DNA of 64,000 bases from DASXMR01 sp036495525 (GCA_036495525.1 DASXMR010000134.1:62001-126000), one strand, 5' to 3'; positions 24,758 to 34,819 are shown, counted from the stretch's first letter. The notes: generated by a model not told the origin, from the letters alone. Program-made: numbers and translations.

Positions 24758-26973
24758 CGCAGCCAGGAGCAGGGTCGCCAGGCACGGGGGCGCCAGCAGC
24801 GCGATCACCAGAGCCAGCCGAGGCCACGGCGCCGGCGCGGCAGCGGCACGCGCAGCTGTCCGCCGAGATCACCGAGCACAATCACCGCTATCACGTGCTC
24901 GACTCACCGCTGATCTCCGACGCCGAGTACGACCAGCTGATGCGCGAGCTGCGGGGGCTGGAGGAGCAGTACCCGGACCTGCGCACGCCTGACTCGCCGA
25001 CGCAGAAGGTCGGCGATGTGATCTCCACCGACTTCGCCGCTGTGCAGCATCTGCAGCGGCTGCTCAGCCTGGACAACGCGTTCTCCGCCGAGGAGCTTGA
25101 CGGCTGGCACGCACGGGCGGAACGGCTCGGCGGCAGCGCGGAACTGCCGGGCCTCGGCCGCTACCTGTGCGAGCTGAAGATCGACGGCCTGGCCATCGCG
25201 CTGCTTTACCGGCGCGGCAGGCTGGTCCGGGCCGCGACCCGCGGCGACGGTGTGACCGGCGAGGACGTGACGCCCAACGTGCGCACGATCGAGGCGGTGC
25301 CGGCCCGGCTGGCCGGCGCCGGCTGGCCGGAGGAACTCGAGGTGCGCGGCGAGGTGTTCCTGCCGGTGGCAGCGTTCCGCGACCTGAACGAGCGGCTGGC
25401 CGACGCCGGCCGGCCGCCGTTCGCCAACCCGCGCAACTCGGCGGCCGGCTCGCTGCGGCAGAAGGACCCGCGAATCACCGCGAGCCGTGCGCTCAGCATG
25501 ATCGTGCACGGGCTTTACGTGCCCGGCGGGTCGCCCGAGGCCGGCATGCCAGCCCCTGGCGAGGCGGCGACCGCCGGCGCCGACGTGCCGGACACCCAGT
25601 CCGGCTGGTACCGCCGGCTGGCCGAGTGGGGCCTGCCGGTCAGCGATCTCTACCAGGTGGTCGACGACCTCGACCAGGTGCGCGCGTACATCGGGCACTA
25701 CGCCGAGCACCGGCACGACCCGCCGTACGAGATCGATGGCGTGGTGGTCAAGCTCGACCAGCTCGACGTGCAGCGGGCGCTGGGGGCGACCAGCCGCGCG
25801 CCGCGCTGGGCGATCGCGTACAAGTACCCGCCGGAGGAAGTCACCACCCGGCTGCTGGAGATCCGGGTGAACGTGGGCCGCACCGGCCGGGTGACCCCGT
25901 TCGCGGTGATGGAGCCGGTTAAGGTCAGCGGGTCGACGGTCGAGAACGCGACGCTGCACAACGCCGACGAGATCGCCCGCAAGGGCGTGCTGATCGGCGA
26001 CATGGTGGTGCTGCGCAAGGCCGGCGACGTGATCCCCGAGGTGGTCGGCCCGGTCGCCGACCTGCGCACCGGCGCCGAGCGCAGCTTCGACTTCCCCACC
26101 CACTGCCCGGCCTGCGGCACCGCCCTGGTCAGGGAGGACGGCGGCGTCGACTGGCGCTGCCCGAACGCGCGATCGTGCCCGGCGCAGCTGCGGGAGCGGC
26201 TCTTCCACCTGGCCGGCCGCGGCGCGCTGGACATCGAGGTGCTCGGCTACGAGGCGGTGACTGCGCTGCTTGACTCGGGCCTGATCGCCGACGAGGGCGA
26301 CATCTTCTCGCTGGACGGCGACAAGCTGGCAGCGTGCTCGTTCTTCCTTAATAAGCAGGGCACGCTCACTGCGAACGCGGCCAAGCTGCTGGCCAACCTG
26401 GAGGAGGCCAGGCACCGGCCGCTCTGGCGGATCCTGGTGGCGCTCTCGATCCGGCACGTCGGGCCGACCGCGGCGCGCGGCCTGGCGGCCGGCTTCGGCT
26501 CGGTGGACGCGATCGCCGCGGCGCCTGACGACCTGCTGACCGCCGTCGACGACGTGGGGCCGACGATCGCGGCCTCGCTGCGGGACTGGTTCGCCGTGGA
26601 CTGGCATGAGGAGATCGTGCGCAAGTGGCGCGACGCGGGTGTCGACTTGGCCGACCCCGGCTTCACCGGCGGCGTGCTCGCCGCACGCGAGGGCGCCGCC
26701 GCCGCGGCCGGGCCGCTGGCCGGCGTCACCGTCGTGATCACCGGCACGCTGGAGGGCTTTACCAGGGACGAGGCCGCCGAGGCGGTACAGCAGCGGGGCG
26801 GCAAGGTGGCTGGCTCGGTCTCGAAGAAGACCGGCTTCGTCGTCGCCGGCGAGAATCCTGGCTCGAAGCAGGACAAGGCGGTCTTGCTCGGCGTGCCGGT
26901 GCTGGACGAGGAGGGCTTCGGCGTGCTGCTCTCAGAGGGACCGGACGCGGCGGCCGCGAGCGCGGCTGGCTGA
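24754..26973 (+). CDS. ligA: NAD-dependent DNA ligase
   Basis: LigA seals nicks in DNA replication and repair using NAD. The 739-residue protein has domain Ia ('ITEHNHRYHVLDSPLISDAE', about 38-57), the adenylated Lys142 in 'CELKIDGLAIALLY', the OB fold, a Cys4 zinc finger starting at about Cys451 ('CPACGTALV' to 'RSCPAQ'), a helix-hairpin-helix region and a C-terminal BRCT domain (about 655-735, 'GTLEGFTRDEAAEAVQQRGG'). The first 30 residues are a low-complexity extension. GTG at 24754 follows GAGGAGGGAGG and overlaps the metE-like stop. The frame runs further upstream but only as a shadow of the preceding gene. Confidence 0.97.
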   Translation: MTQPGAGSPGTGAPAARSPEPAEATAPARQRHAQLSAEITEHNHRYHVLDSPLISDAEYDQLMRELRGLEEQYPDLRTPDSPTQKVGDVISTDFAAVQHLQRLLSLDNAFSAEELDGWHARAERLGGSAELPGLGRYLCELKIDGLAIALLYRRGRLVRAATRGDGVTGEDVTPNVRTIEAVPARLAGAGWPEELEVRGEVFLPVAAFRDLNERLADAGRPPFANPRNSAAGSLRQKDPRITASRALSMIVHGLYVPGGSPEAGMPAPGEAATAGADVPDTQSGWYRRLAEWGLPVSDLYQVVDDLDQVRAYIGHYAEHRHDPPYEIDGVVVKLDQLDVQRALGATSRAPRWAIAYKYPPEEVTTRLLEIRVNVGRTGRVTPFAVMEPVKVSGSTVENATLHNADEIARKGVLIGDMVVLRKAGDVIPEVVGPVADLRTGAERSFDFPTHCPACGTALVREDGGVDWRCPNARSCPAQLRERLFHLAGRGALDIEVLGYEAVTALLDSGLIADEGDIFSLDGDKLAACSFFLNKQGTLTANAAKLLANLEEARHRPLWRILVALSIRHVGPTAARGLAAGFGSVDAIAAAPDDLLTAVDDVGPTIAASLRDWFAVDWHEEIVRKWRDAGVDLADPGFTGGVLAAREGAAAAAGPLAGVTVVITGTLEGFTRDEAAEAVQQRGGKVAGSVSKKTGFVVAGENPGSKQDKAVLLGVPVLDEEGFGVLLSEGPDAAAASAAG

Positions 26974-27257
26974 CGCCCGGCACCGCACCGTCGGCAGACA
27001 CTGCGCCGTCGGCGCGGCAGACCGGGTAGCGGGGACTGCTGTGCCTCGCGGTGCGCAGGATGCCTGAGCCGCGAGGCGAGCTCACGTGCGCTGGGGGACA
27101 GCTGATGCCGAAGTCGTGTGGAAACGGCTGCAGGCCGACACGCCGTAACGGATAGTATGCAAATGGCTTCGGGATGTACTTATTCGCCGTACGCTGTACT
27201 TGCGCAACAGCGCGTGGTGCCTGACCGGCTCACTCGGTTGCCCCCCACGAGGACGCT

Positions 27258-29345
27258 ATGAAGGACCCCAACGACACCAGTGACATCGCTCCCCGGGTGA
27301 GCTCGCCGCTGTGGATTCACATGACGGCGGTCATTGTCGCCGGCACGGCTGTCTTTGCTGTCGGAATGGCGCACCTGCGGATGCTGCCGCACCTGGCCGG
27401 GGTACCGATGTTCTGGCTGCTCGCCGCCCTGATCGTGGTCGGCGAGATCTGGAAAGTCGTCACGCCTGGCCGGACCGAGGCCGAATCGCCGGCCGTGTCG
27501 CTCACCTTCAGCTTCGCGGCGCTGCTGTTCTGGGGCTTCGCCGTCGCGGCGCTGCTGCGGGTCGGCGCGAGCCTGATCGTCGGCCTCGCCCAGCGGCGCG
27601 GGCCGCACCGGATCGTGTTCAACGCGGCGCAGATGACACTCGGCCTGGCCGCCGCCGCGCTCGTTCTCGACGCCACCGGGCTCGCGCCGGTCGGCGGCCG
27701 GCAAGCAGGACTGCCGGCCGGCACCTGGACCGTGCCGCTGCCAGGCGGCAGCCTGTGGAAGGTCGCGCTGGCCGCCGCCGCTTACTTCGTTGTCGTCTTC
27801 CTGCTGGTCAGCACCGCGGTAGCGCTGCACGCGCGAGGGCCGCTCGGCAAGACCATCCGCGCCAACTTCCGCTACCAGGGCTTCGTCAACCTGGTCCTGC
27901 TCGCCGCCGCGCCGCTGGTCGCGGTCGTCATGTCGGTGCGCTCGGCCTGGCTGCTGCTGCTGTTTGCCTTCCCGCTCGCCGCCATCTACGTCAACGCCGC
28001 GATGTCCCGGAGCCGCGATGACCAGGCGCATCACGACGAGCTGACCGGGCTGTGCAACCGCAAGCTGCTGGTGCTGCGCACCACCGAGGCGCTGGAGCGG
28101 GCTGCGGCGGCCGGCACCAGGGTCGGCTTCCTGCTGCTCGACCTTGACCGGTTCAAGGAGGTCAACGACACGCTCGGGCACCCGGTCGGCGACCGGCTGC
28201 TGCGCATCGTGGCCAACCGGCTGACCCATAGCGTGCGCCCAGGTGACGTGGTTGCCAGGCTCGGCGGCGACGAGTTCGCCGTGCTGCTGCCGTCGGTGCC
28301 GGACGTGACCGCCGCGTGCGAGGTGGCGGCGCGGCTGCGCGGCGCGCTCGCCGAGCCGATCAGGACCGAGGGCATGTCGTTCGACATCGAGGCCAGCGCC
28401 GGCATCGCCCTCTACCCGGACGACGCCAGCGGCTTCGAGCTGCTCATGCAGCACGCGGACGTCGCGATGTACCTGGCTAAGGAGCGGCGCACCGGAGTCG
28501 AGCGCTACCTGGCCGCGCGCGACCGCAACTCCCCGGCCCGGCTCGCCCTGCTCGGCGACCTGCGCCGCGGCCTGGACGGCGGCGAGCTGCAGCTGCACTA
28601 CCAGCCCAAGGTGATGCTCGCCGACCAGCAGCCCGCCGGGATGGAGGCGCTGGTGCGGTGGCAGCACCCGGTACGCGGGCTGATGCCGCCGGAGGAGTTC
28701 GTGCCGCTGATCGAGCAGTCGTACCTGATGCGCGAGCTGACCTCCCAGGTGGTCGAGATGGCGCTGGCGCAGACAGCCCGCTGGTGGCGCGGCGGCCTGC
28801 CGGTTCAGGTGTCGATCAACGTCGCGGCCAGGGACCTGCTGGACGCCGGGCTCGCCGACACCATCGGCAGCGGCCTGGACAGGCACCACCTGCCACCCGA
28901 GGCGCTGCTGCTCGAGGTCAACGAGCGAGTGCTGACCAGCGAGCCAGCGCACGTCATCATCGCCGGCGAGGCGCTCGCCGCGCTGGGCGTCGGGCTGAGC
29001 CTGGATGACTTCGGCACCGGCTACTCCTCGCTGGTCCGGCTGCGGCGGTTGCAGGTCGCCGAAGTGAAAATCGACTCGTCGTTCGTCGGCCGGATGCTCG
29101 CCTCAGCCGACGACGAGGTGATCGTCCGGTCGATCGTGGACATGGTGCGGGCTCTCGGCATCCGCTCGGTGGCCGAGGGGGTCGAGTCAGCCGAGGTCGC
29201 CAGGGTGCTGCGGGTCATGGGCTGCGACGCGGCGCAGGGCTGGCACTTCAGCCGTCCGCTCAACGCCGCCTCGGCGACCGCGTGGCTCACCGAGCACGAA
29301 GCCGCCGCCCCGGCCGGCGGCCAGCACGCGCTGCCAGGGCGCTAG
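27258..29345 (+). CDS. membrane GGDEF-EAL protein, c-di-GMP turnover (RmdB-like)
   Basis: This 695-residue protein has an N-terminal membrane region of several helices (about 13-250), a GGDEF domain with intact GGDEF motif at 336-340, and an EAL domain with Glu463-Ala464-Leu465, 'DDFGTGYSSL', 'KIDSSFVGRM' and 'AEGVES', so both catalytic sets look complete. It should make or, more likely, hydrolyse cyclic di-GMP at the membrane. Its place between ligA and gatC matches, from memory, Streptomyces rmdB, whose product is a phosphodiesterase affecting development. GAGG at 27249-27252 precedes the ATG. The 284 nt before it hold a TAGTAT -10-like element near 27154 and repeated TGTACTT. Confidence 0.92.
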   Translation: MKDPNDTSDIAPRVSSPLWIHMTAVIVAGTAVFAVGMAHLRMLPHLAGVPMFWLLAALIVVGEIWKVVTPGRTEAESPAVSLTFSFAALLFWGFAVAALLRVGASLIVGLAQRRGPHRIVFNAAQMTLGLAAAALVLDATGLAPVGGRQAGLPAGTWTVPLPGGSLWKVALAAAAYFVVVFLLVSTAVALHARGPLGKTIRANFRYQGFVNLVLLAAAPLVAVVMSVRSAWLLLLFAFPLAAIYVNAAMSRSRDDQAHHDELTGLCNRKLLVLRTTEALERAAAAGTRVGFLLLDLDRFKEVNDTLGHPVGDRLLRIVANRLTHSVRPGDVVARLGGDEFAVLLPSVPDVTAACEVAARLRGALAEPIRTEGMSFDIEASAGIALYPDDASGFELLMQHADVAMYLAKERRTGVERYLAARDRNSPARLALLGDLRRGLDGGELQLHYQPKVMLADQQPAGMEALVRWQHPVRGLMPPEEFVPLIEQSYLMRELTSQVVEMALAQTARWWRGGLPVQVSINVAARDLLDAGLADTIGSGLDRHHLPPEALLLEVNERVLTSEPAHVIIAGEALAALGVGLSLDDFGTGYSSLVRLRRLQVAEVKIDSSFVGRMLASADDEVIVRSIVDMVRALGIRSVAEGVESAEVARVLRVMGCDAAQGWHFSRPLNAASATAWLTEHEAAAPAGGQHALPGR

Positions 29346-29446
29346 CGTCCTGAGGCCGGCCGCAACCCGGCGCTCCCGCCTTGTCCTGGAGGCAGCCGGG
29401 GAGGCAGCCCGCCGCTAGCCCGGCCGGCCTCGGCCGCCAGCGGTCC

Positions 29447-29452
29447 TAGGAT
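29447..29452 (+). promoter_or_regulatory. -10 element of leaderless gatC
   Basis: TAGGAT lies 7 nt before the gatC ATG at 29460 with no Shine-Dalgarno site. It would drive the gatCAB operon. Confidence 0.55.
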
Positions 29453-29459
29453 GGCGTGC

Positions 29460-29753
29460 ATGCCCATTACCCGCGAAGAGGTGGCCCACCTGGCCGCTCT
29501 GGCGAGGCTCGCGCTGACCGACGCCGAGCTGGACCTGTACGCCGGGCAGCTCGACGTGATCATCTCGAACGTGGCGCGCGTGCAGGAAGTCGCCGCTGAC
29601 GGCATCCCGCCCATGACGCACGCCGCCGACCTGGCCAATGTGTACCGCGAGGACGTCATCATCCCGCCGCTCGGCACCGAGGTGGCGCTCGATCAGGCGC
29701 CGGCCGCCGAGCAGGAGCGGTTCAAGGTCCCGCGGATCCTGGCGGAGGAGTGA
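29460..29753 (+). CDS. gatC: Asp/Glu-tRNA amidotransferase subunit C
   Basis: GatC is the small subunit that holds GatA and GatB together in the GatCAB complex, which converts Glu-tRNA(Gln) (and Asp-tRNA(Asn)) to Gln-tRNA(Gln). The 97-residue length is normal. 'ITREEVAHLAALARLALTDA' (3-22) and 'REDVIIPPLG' (about 66-75) match the family. The ATG at 29460 follows a TAGGAT element by 7 nt; an ATG at 29451 lies inside that element and was rejected. gatA starts 1 nt after the stop codon. Confidence 0.95.
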   Translation: MPITREEVAHLAALARLALTDAELDLYAGQLDVIISNVARVQEVAADGIPPMTHAADLANVYREDVIIPPLGTEVALDQAPAAEQERFKVPRILAEE

Positions 29754-29754
29754 G

Positions 29755-31302
29755 ATGAGCGACGAGCTGACCCGGATGACCGCGGCGCGGATCGCCGCCG
29801 CAGTCGCGGCCGGCGAGGTTTCCGCGGTCGAGGTCGCCAGCGCGCACCTGGCCAGGATCGACGACGTCGACGGCAAGGTGCGGGCTTTCCTGCACGTCGC
29901 GCGCGACAGCGCGCTGGCCGCCGCCCGCCAGGTCGACCAGCATAGAGCGGCCGGAGACCCGCTCGGCCCGCTGGCCGGCGTGCCGCTGGCTCTCAAGGAT
30001 GTCTTCACCACCCTGGACATGCCGACCACCTGCGGCTCGCGGATCCTGGCCGGCTGGCAGCCGCCGTACGACGCCACCATCACCCGGCGGCTGCGCGAGG
30101 CTGGCGTGGTGATCCTCGGCAAGACCAACATGGACGAGTTCGCCATGGGCTCCTCCACCGAGAACTCGGCTTTCGGCGCGTCCCGCAACCCCTGGGGGCT
30201 TGACCTGGTGCCGGGCGGGTCGTCCGGCGGGTCCTCGGCCGCGGTCGCCTCCTACGAGGCCGCGCTCGGCATCGGCACCGACACCGGCGGCTCGATCCGG
30301 CAGCCGGCCGCGGTCTGCGGCCTCGTCGGCACCAAGCCGACCTACGGCGGCTCATCCCGGTACGGCGTGATCGCGTTCGCCTCCTCGCTGGACACGCCAG
30401 GGCCGCTGGCCAGGACCGTGCTCGACGCCGCGCTGCTGCACGAGGTCATGTCGGGTCATGACCCGTGCGACTCGACTTCGGTGGACGCGCCGGTGCCGCC
30501 GGTGGTCGCCGCTGCACGGCAGGCCGACGTGGCCGGGCTGCGGGTCGGCGTCGTCGCCGAGCTGTCCGGTGAGGGGTACGAGAGCGGCGTGCTGTCCAGG
30601 TTCGCCGAGGCGGTCGAGCTGCTGGAATCGCTCGGGGCGAAGATCACCGAGGTGTCCTGCCCGCACTTCAGCTACGGGCTGCCCGCCTACTACCTGATCG
30701 CGCCCAGCGAGGCCTCGTCCAACCTGGCCAGGTTCGACGCGATGCGCTACGGCCTGCGGACCGGCGACGACGGCACCCGCAGCGCCGAGGAAGTGATGGC
30801 GCTGACCAGGGCGGCCGGGTTCGGGCCGGAGGTCAAGCGGCGGATCATGCTCGGCACCTACGCGCTGTCCAGCGGCTACTACGACGCCTACTACGGCAAG
30901 GCGCAGCAGGTCAGGACGCTCATCCGGCGCGATTTCGACGCTGCCTTCGAGCAGGTCGACGTGCTGGTATCGCCATCGACGCCGACGACCGCGTTCCGGC
31001 TCGGCGAGCGAGTCGACGACCCGATGTCGATGTACCTGGCCGACCTGTGCACGATCCCGTCTGACCTGGCTCAGAACGCGGCCATCTCGGTGCCGTGCGG
31101 CCTCGCGCCGGAAAACGGGCTGCCGGTGGGCCTGCAGGTGATGGCGCCGGTGCTGGCCGACGACCGGCTGTACCGGGTTGCCGCGGCCGTCGAGGCGGCG
31201 CTCGAGCAGCGCTGGGGCCAGCCGCTGCTGGCGCACGCGCACGGCCTTGACGCGGAACCGCCGGGCGGCAGCTGGCCGGCCGGCGCTGGACCGGGAGCCT
31301 GA
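29755..31302 (+). CDS. gatA: Asp/Glu-tRNA amidotransferase subunit A
   Basis: GatA is the glutaminase that releases ammonia for GatB. The 515-residue protein belongs to the amidase-signature family; the Ser-cisSer-Lys triad is present as Lys81 ('LALKDVF'), Ser156 in 'PGGSSGGSSAA' and Ser180 in 'GTDTGGSIRQP'. The ATG follows GAGGAG and the gatC stop with one base between. A short Pro/Gly-rich tail closes the protein. The operon order gatC-gatA-gatB is standard for actinomycetes, and a tRNA-Gln gene lies about 23 kb downstream. Confidence 0.97.
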   Translation: MSDELTRMTAARIAAAVAAGEVSAVEVASAHLARIDDVDGKVRAFLHVARDSALAAARQVDQHRAAGDPLGPLAGVPLALKDVFTTLDMPTTCGSRILAGWQPPYDATITRRLREAGVVILGKTNMDEFAMGSSTENSAFGASRNPWGLDLVPGGSSGGSSAAVASYEAALGIGTDTGGSIRQPAAVCGLVGTKPTYGGSSRYGVIAFASSLDTPGPLARTVLDAALLHEVMSGHDPCDSTSVDAPVPPVVAAARQADVAGLRVGVVAELSGEGYESGVLSRFAEAVELLESLGAKITEVSCPHFSYGLPAYYLIAPSEASSNLARFDAMRYGLRTGDDGTRSAEEVMALTRAAGFGPEVKRRIMLGTYALSSGYYDAYYGKAQQVRTLIRRDFDAAFEQVDVLVSPSTPTTAFRLGERVDDPMSMYLADLCTIPSDLAQNAAISVPCGLAPENGLPVGLQVMAPVLADDRLYRVAAAVEAALEQRWGQPLLAHAHGLDAEPPGGSWPAGAGPGA

Positions 31303-31305
31303 CAG

Positions 31306-32817
31306 ATGAGCGAGACGATGCCCGCCGTGTCCTTCGACGAGGCCCTGCGCCGGTACGAGCCGGTGATCGGGCTTGAGACGCACGTCGAGCTCGGCACGAC
31401 CACGAAGATGTTCTGCGGCTGCCCCACCGTCTTCGGCGCCGAGCCCAACTCAGCCGTCTGCCCGGTCTGCCTCGGACTGCCAGGCTCGCTGCCGGTCGCC
31501 AACCGCACCGCGATCGAGTACACGATCAGGATCGGGCTGGCGCTGAACTGCACGATCGCGACCTGGTGCCGGTTCGCCAGGAAGAACTACTTCTACCCGG
31601 ACATGCCGAAGGACTTCCAGATCTCGCAGTACGACGAGCCGCTGTGCACCGACGGCTGGCTCGACGTGGCGGTCGGCGAGCGCACCTTCCGGGTGGGCAT
31701 CGAGCGGGTCCACCTGGAGGAGGACACCGGCAAGTCGCTGCACGTCGGCGGCGCCACCGGCCGGATCCACGGCGCCGACTACTCGCTGGTCGACTACAAC
31801 CGGGCCGGGATACCCCTGGTCGAGGTCGTCACCAAGCCGGTCGACGGGACCGGCGAGCTGGCGCCGGTCGTGGCCAGGGCCTACGTCACCGAGCTGCGGG
31901 ACCTGCTGCGCTCGCTCGGCGTGTCCGACGTGCGGATGGAGGAGGGCTCGCTGCGCTGCGACGTGAACACCTCGCTGGCGCCGCGCGGGTCCGGCACCTG
32001 GGGCACCAGGACCGAGACCAAGAACGTCAACTCGCTGCGCTCGGTGGAGCGCTCTGTCCGCTCCGAGATCGAGCGGCAGGCGGCCGTGCTCGACGCCGGC
32101 GGCCGGGTCGTCCAGGAGACCAGGCACTTCCACGAGGACTCAGGCACCACGACCGCCGGCCGGAGCAAGGAGGAAGCGCAGGACTACCGCTACTTCCCCG
32201 AGCCTGACCTGGTGCCGATCGCGCCGCCGGCCGACTGGGTCGCCGAGCTGCGCGCCGCGCTGCCTGAGCTGCCGGCCGCCCGCTGGGCCAGGCTGCAGGC
32301 CGAGTGGGGACTACCGGAAGCCGACATGACCGCGCTGCGCAACGCCGGCGCGCTCGACCTGGTCGCCGGCACGGTCGCGGCGGGCGCCAGCCCGGAGCAG
32401 GCGCGCAAGTGGTGGCTCGGCGAGCTTGCCCGGCGGGCGAACGAGTCGGGCACCGAGCTGGCCGCGCTGCCCGTCACGCCGGCCCAGGTGGCCAGGGTCA
32501 GTGAGCTGGTGTCGACCGGCAAGCTGAACGACAAGCTGGCCCGGCAGGTGCTCGACGGCGTGCTGGCCGGCGAGGGCTCGCCGGACGAGATCGTCATGGC
32601 CCGCGGCCTGGCCGTGGTCAGCGACGACAGCGCGCTGGCTGTCGCCGTGGACGACGCGATCGCAGCCAGCCCTGAGGTTGCCGACAAGATCAGGGCGGGC
32701 AAGGTCGCCGCGGCAGGCGCGCTGGTTGGCGCCGTGATGAAGGCGACCAGGGGACAGGCCGACGCGGCCAGGGCACGCGAGCTGATCCTGGGACGGCTGG
32801 GCGCTGGCGGTTCCTGA
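31306..32817 (+). CDS. gatB: Asp/Glu-tRNA amidotransferase subunit B
   Basis: GatB binds the misacylated tRNA and carries out phosphorylation and transamidation. The 503-residue protein has 'VIGLETHVELGTTTKMFCGC' (about 19-38), 'VCLGLPGSLPVANRTAIEY' and the zinc-type cysteines near the front, 'IERVHLEEDTGKSLH', and the helical plus YqeY-like tail ('KLNDKLARQVLDGVLAGEG') that grips tRNA. GGGAGC 8 nt before the ATG and 3 nt between the genes fit cotranslation with gatA. The operon ends before a convergent S9 peptidase gene; a small GCGCT/AGCGC repeat at 32866-32880 lies between. Confidence 0.97.
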   Translation: MSETMPAVSFDEALRRYEPVIGLETHVELGTTTKMFCGCPTVFGAEPNSAVCPVCLGLPGSLPVANRTAIEYTIRIGLALNCTIATWCRFARKNYFYPDMPKDFQISQYDEPLCTDGWLDVAVGERTFRVGIERVHLEEDTGKSLHVGGATGRIHGADYSLVDYNRAGIPLVEVVTKPVDGTGELAPVVARAYVTELRDLLRSLGVSDVRMEEGSLRCDVNTSLAPRGSGTWGTRTETKNVNSLRSVERSVRSEIERQAAVLDAGGRVVQETRHFHEDSGTTTAGRSKEEAQDYRYFPEPDLVPIAPPADWVAELRAALPELPAARWARLQAEWGLPEADMTALRNAGALDLVAGTVAAGASPEQARKWWLGELARRANESGTELAALPVTPAQVARVSELVSTGKLNDKLARQVLDGVLAGEGSPDEIVMARGLAVVSDDSALAVAVDDAIAASPEVADKIRAGKVAAAGALVGAVMKATRGQADAARARELILGRLGAGGS

Positions 32818-32880
32818 GCCGGCCAGGCCTGGGCCGTCGTCACTGGCTGACCCGGTCCCGGCGGGGCGCTTCCGGAGCGC

Positions 32881-34779
32881 TCAGGATGGCTCCGCCGACT
32901 GCGGCAGTTCGGCGGGCAAGGCTGACGCTGAGTTTCCCGGCTCATCCCTCAGGTGCCGCACCAGCCAGTCGACGATCAGGCGCTGCACCCTGCTAAAGGC
33001 CGCCCGGTCGATGAAGCCGTGTCCCTCGCCCTCGATGGGCACGTACTCGACCTCCCGCCTCAGCTCACGCAGCCTCGCGACCACCACGTCGGATGCCTCC
33101 GGCGACACGTTCGCATCGTTGGCTCCATGGATGACCAGCAGTGGCGCGGTAATCCGGTCGATGTAGCCGAGCGGGCTGCCAGCGCGCAGCGCGGTAACGT
33201 CGTCGTCCGGGTCGCCCAGCCAGCCGCGGACCCGGTGCCGCCAGTGCGGCGGCGCCGTGCGCGCGTCGTCGATCAGGTCAGCGGGGCCGAACAGGTCGAC
33301 GCCGGCCCGCCACGCCTCCGGCATCCTGGCCAGGCAGGACAACGCGGCGAAACCGCCATAGGACCCGCCGAACACGCCGAGCCTGGCCGGGTCAGCCCAG
33401 TCCAGCCCGCGCAGGAAGTCCACGCAGGCGGCCATGTCCCGTACGTCGCCGAAGCCCCAGTCGCGGTATATCAGCCGCTGGTAGCTCATGCCGTATCCGA
33501 TGGAGCCTCGGATGTTGGGCGCGAGCACGCCGACGCCGGCCGCGAGCAGTGGCTGGTACAGGCTGTTCGCCCACGGCCATTCCGGACGCTCCTGAGCCTC
33601 GGGTCCGCCGTGTACCGACAGCACCACCGGCACGCGCGCGTCAGCGTCCGCTACAGGTGGCCGGTACAGGAACGCGGGAACGGTTACCCCGCCACCGCTG
33701 GGTATCCGCACCACCTCGGGTCCGGCGACGCCAGCGGCGGTCCTTGCGCCGCACCGGGTCAGCGGCCGCCTCGTCCCCGCGTCCAGGTCGATCGCGAAGA
33801 GCTCGGCCGGCGTGGTCGCCGTAGAGCCGAGGCAGACCAGCGTGCGCGCGTCCGGCGTGAGCTCGAGCGTGGCGCCACCGGACCCCTGCCGGGCCGCGTA
33901 GACGCCCGGCGGCAGGCCGGTGAGCTGCCGGTCACTGTCGCCGTCGCGCACGTGCAGCTCGCTCCATCCGTCGACGTTGCACGCCCAGGCCAGGCGGTGC
34001 CCGTCCGCCGACACGACGGCGGCGTCAATGTCGCGCTCTGGTGCGGCGAGCCAGTCGAGCCGGCCGGGTTCTTGGCCGGTCACGTCCAGCAGCGCCAGCC
34101 CGGTGAATTCCCTGCCGTGGCTGGTGAGCAGGTAGCAAGCCCGGCCATCGGCTGACCACGCGACCGGCCAGTAGATCGCCGGGCCGTCGTGCGGTGTGAG
34201 GTGGCGCACCTCGCCGGTGCCCACGCGGCAGGCGAACAGGTCCTGCTCGGTGTTCTGGTGCAGCCGCAGGATGAGCAGCACCTCGGAATCCGGCGACCAG
34301 CGCATGGGAAAGTAGCGGTCGTCGCCAGTCAGCACCGTTCGCTCGGTGCCCGAGCCGAGGTCACGGACCAGCACGTCGAACGCGCCCGGATCCCTCGCAT
34401 TGCTGCTGTAAGCCAGCATGGCCGAGTCCGGGCTGTACGGCGCGGAGCTGACGTGGCCAGGGATGCTGACCTGGTAGCGGGCGCCGGGCCGGCTCATCGA
34501 GCTGACCGAGCCGGTCGCCGCGTCGATTTCCGCGAGCTGGTAGTTATCCGCCCCGCCGGGATTGGTGCTGACGAGGACCGCCCGGCCATCCGGCCGCCAG
34601 GTGCACAACCCGGGCCGCCGGGCAGCGGGCCAGACGCGGACCGGCGGGCCGTCGGCGACGGGCACCTGCCACAGCCCGAACTCCCCGTCGGCATCGCAGC
34701 TGTACACAACGTTCTCGCCGCCAGGGTGCAGGCTGAACGCACCGATCCTGTCGAAGTCGTGGAACGTCATTGATGACAT
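32881..34779 (-). CDS. S9 family prolyl oligopeptidase-type peptidase
   Basis: This 632-residue protein has an N-terminal beta-propeller (about 1-370, with WD40-like 'PYSPDSAMLAYSSN' and 'MRWSPDSEVLLI') and a C-terminal alpha/beta hydrolase domain. The Ser-Asp-His triad is visible: Ser473 in 'FGGSYGGFAAL', Asp555 in 'HGANDANV' and His587 in 'GEGHGFIDR'. It is expected to cleave short peptides in the cytoplasm; no signal peptide is seen. The start is ATG at 34779, with a second ATG three codons later. It is divergent from an ArsR-type regulator, and a perfect inverted repeat lies 20 nt upstream, so it is probably repressed by that protein. Confidence 0.92.
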   Translation of the reverse strand: MSSMTFHDFDRIGAFSLHPGGENVVYSCDADGEFGLWQVPVADGPPVRVWPAARRPGLCTWRPDGRAVLVSTNPGGADNYQLAEIDAATGSVSSMSRPGARYQVSIPGHVSSAPYSPDSAMLAYSSNARDPGAFDVLVRDLGSGTERTVLTGDDRYFPMRWSPDSEVLLILRLHQNTEQDLFACRVGTGEVRHLTPHDGPAIYWPVAWSADGRACYLLTSHGREFTGLALLDVTGQEPGRLDWLAAPERDIDAAVVSADGHRLAWACNVDGWSELHVRDGDSDRQLTGLPPGVYAARQGSGGATLELTPDARTLVCLGSTATTPAELFAIDLDAGTRRPLTRCGARTAAGVAGPEVVRIPSGGGVTVPAFLYRPPVADADARVPVVLSVHGGPEAQERPEWPWANSLYQPLLAAGVGVLAPNIRGSIGYGMSYQRLIYRDWGFGDVRDMAACVDFLRGLDWADPARLGVFGGSYGGFAALSCLARMPEAWRAGVDLFGPADLIDDARTAPPHWRHRVRGWLGDPDDDVTALRAGSPLGYIDRITAPLLVIHGANDANVSPEASDVVVARLRELRREVEYVPIEGEGHGFIDRAAFSRVQRLIVDWLVRHLRDEPGNSASALPAELPQSAEPS

Positions 34780-34798
34780 TGGCCGCCGCCCATCGCCA

Positions 34799-34817
34799 TA
34801 TTGCAGAATATGCAATA
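34799..34817. promoter_or_regulatory. ArsR-type operator between peptidase and regulator
   Basis: TATTGCA (34799-34805) and TGCAATA (34811-34817) form a perfect inverted repeat with a 5-nt spacer. It ends 2 nt before the TATCCT -10 element of the regulator gene and lies 20 nt before the divergent peptidase start, so one bound dimer could block both promoters. Confidence 0.65.
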
Positions 34818-34819
34818 GG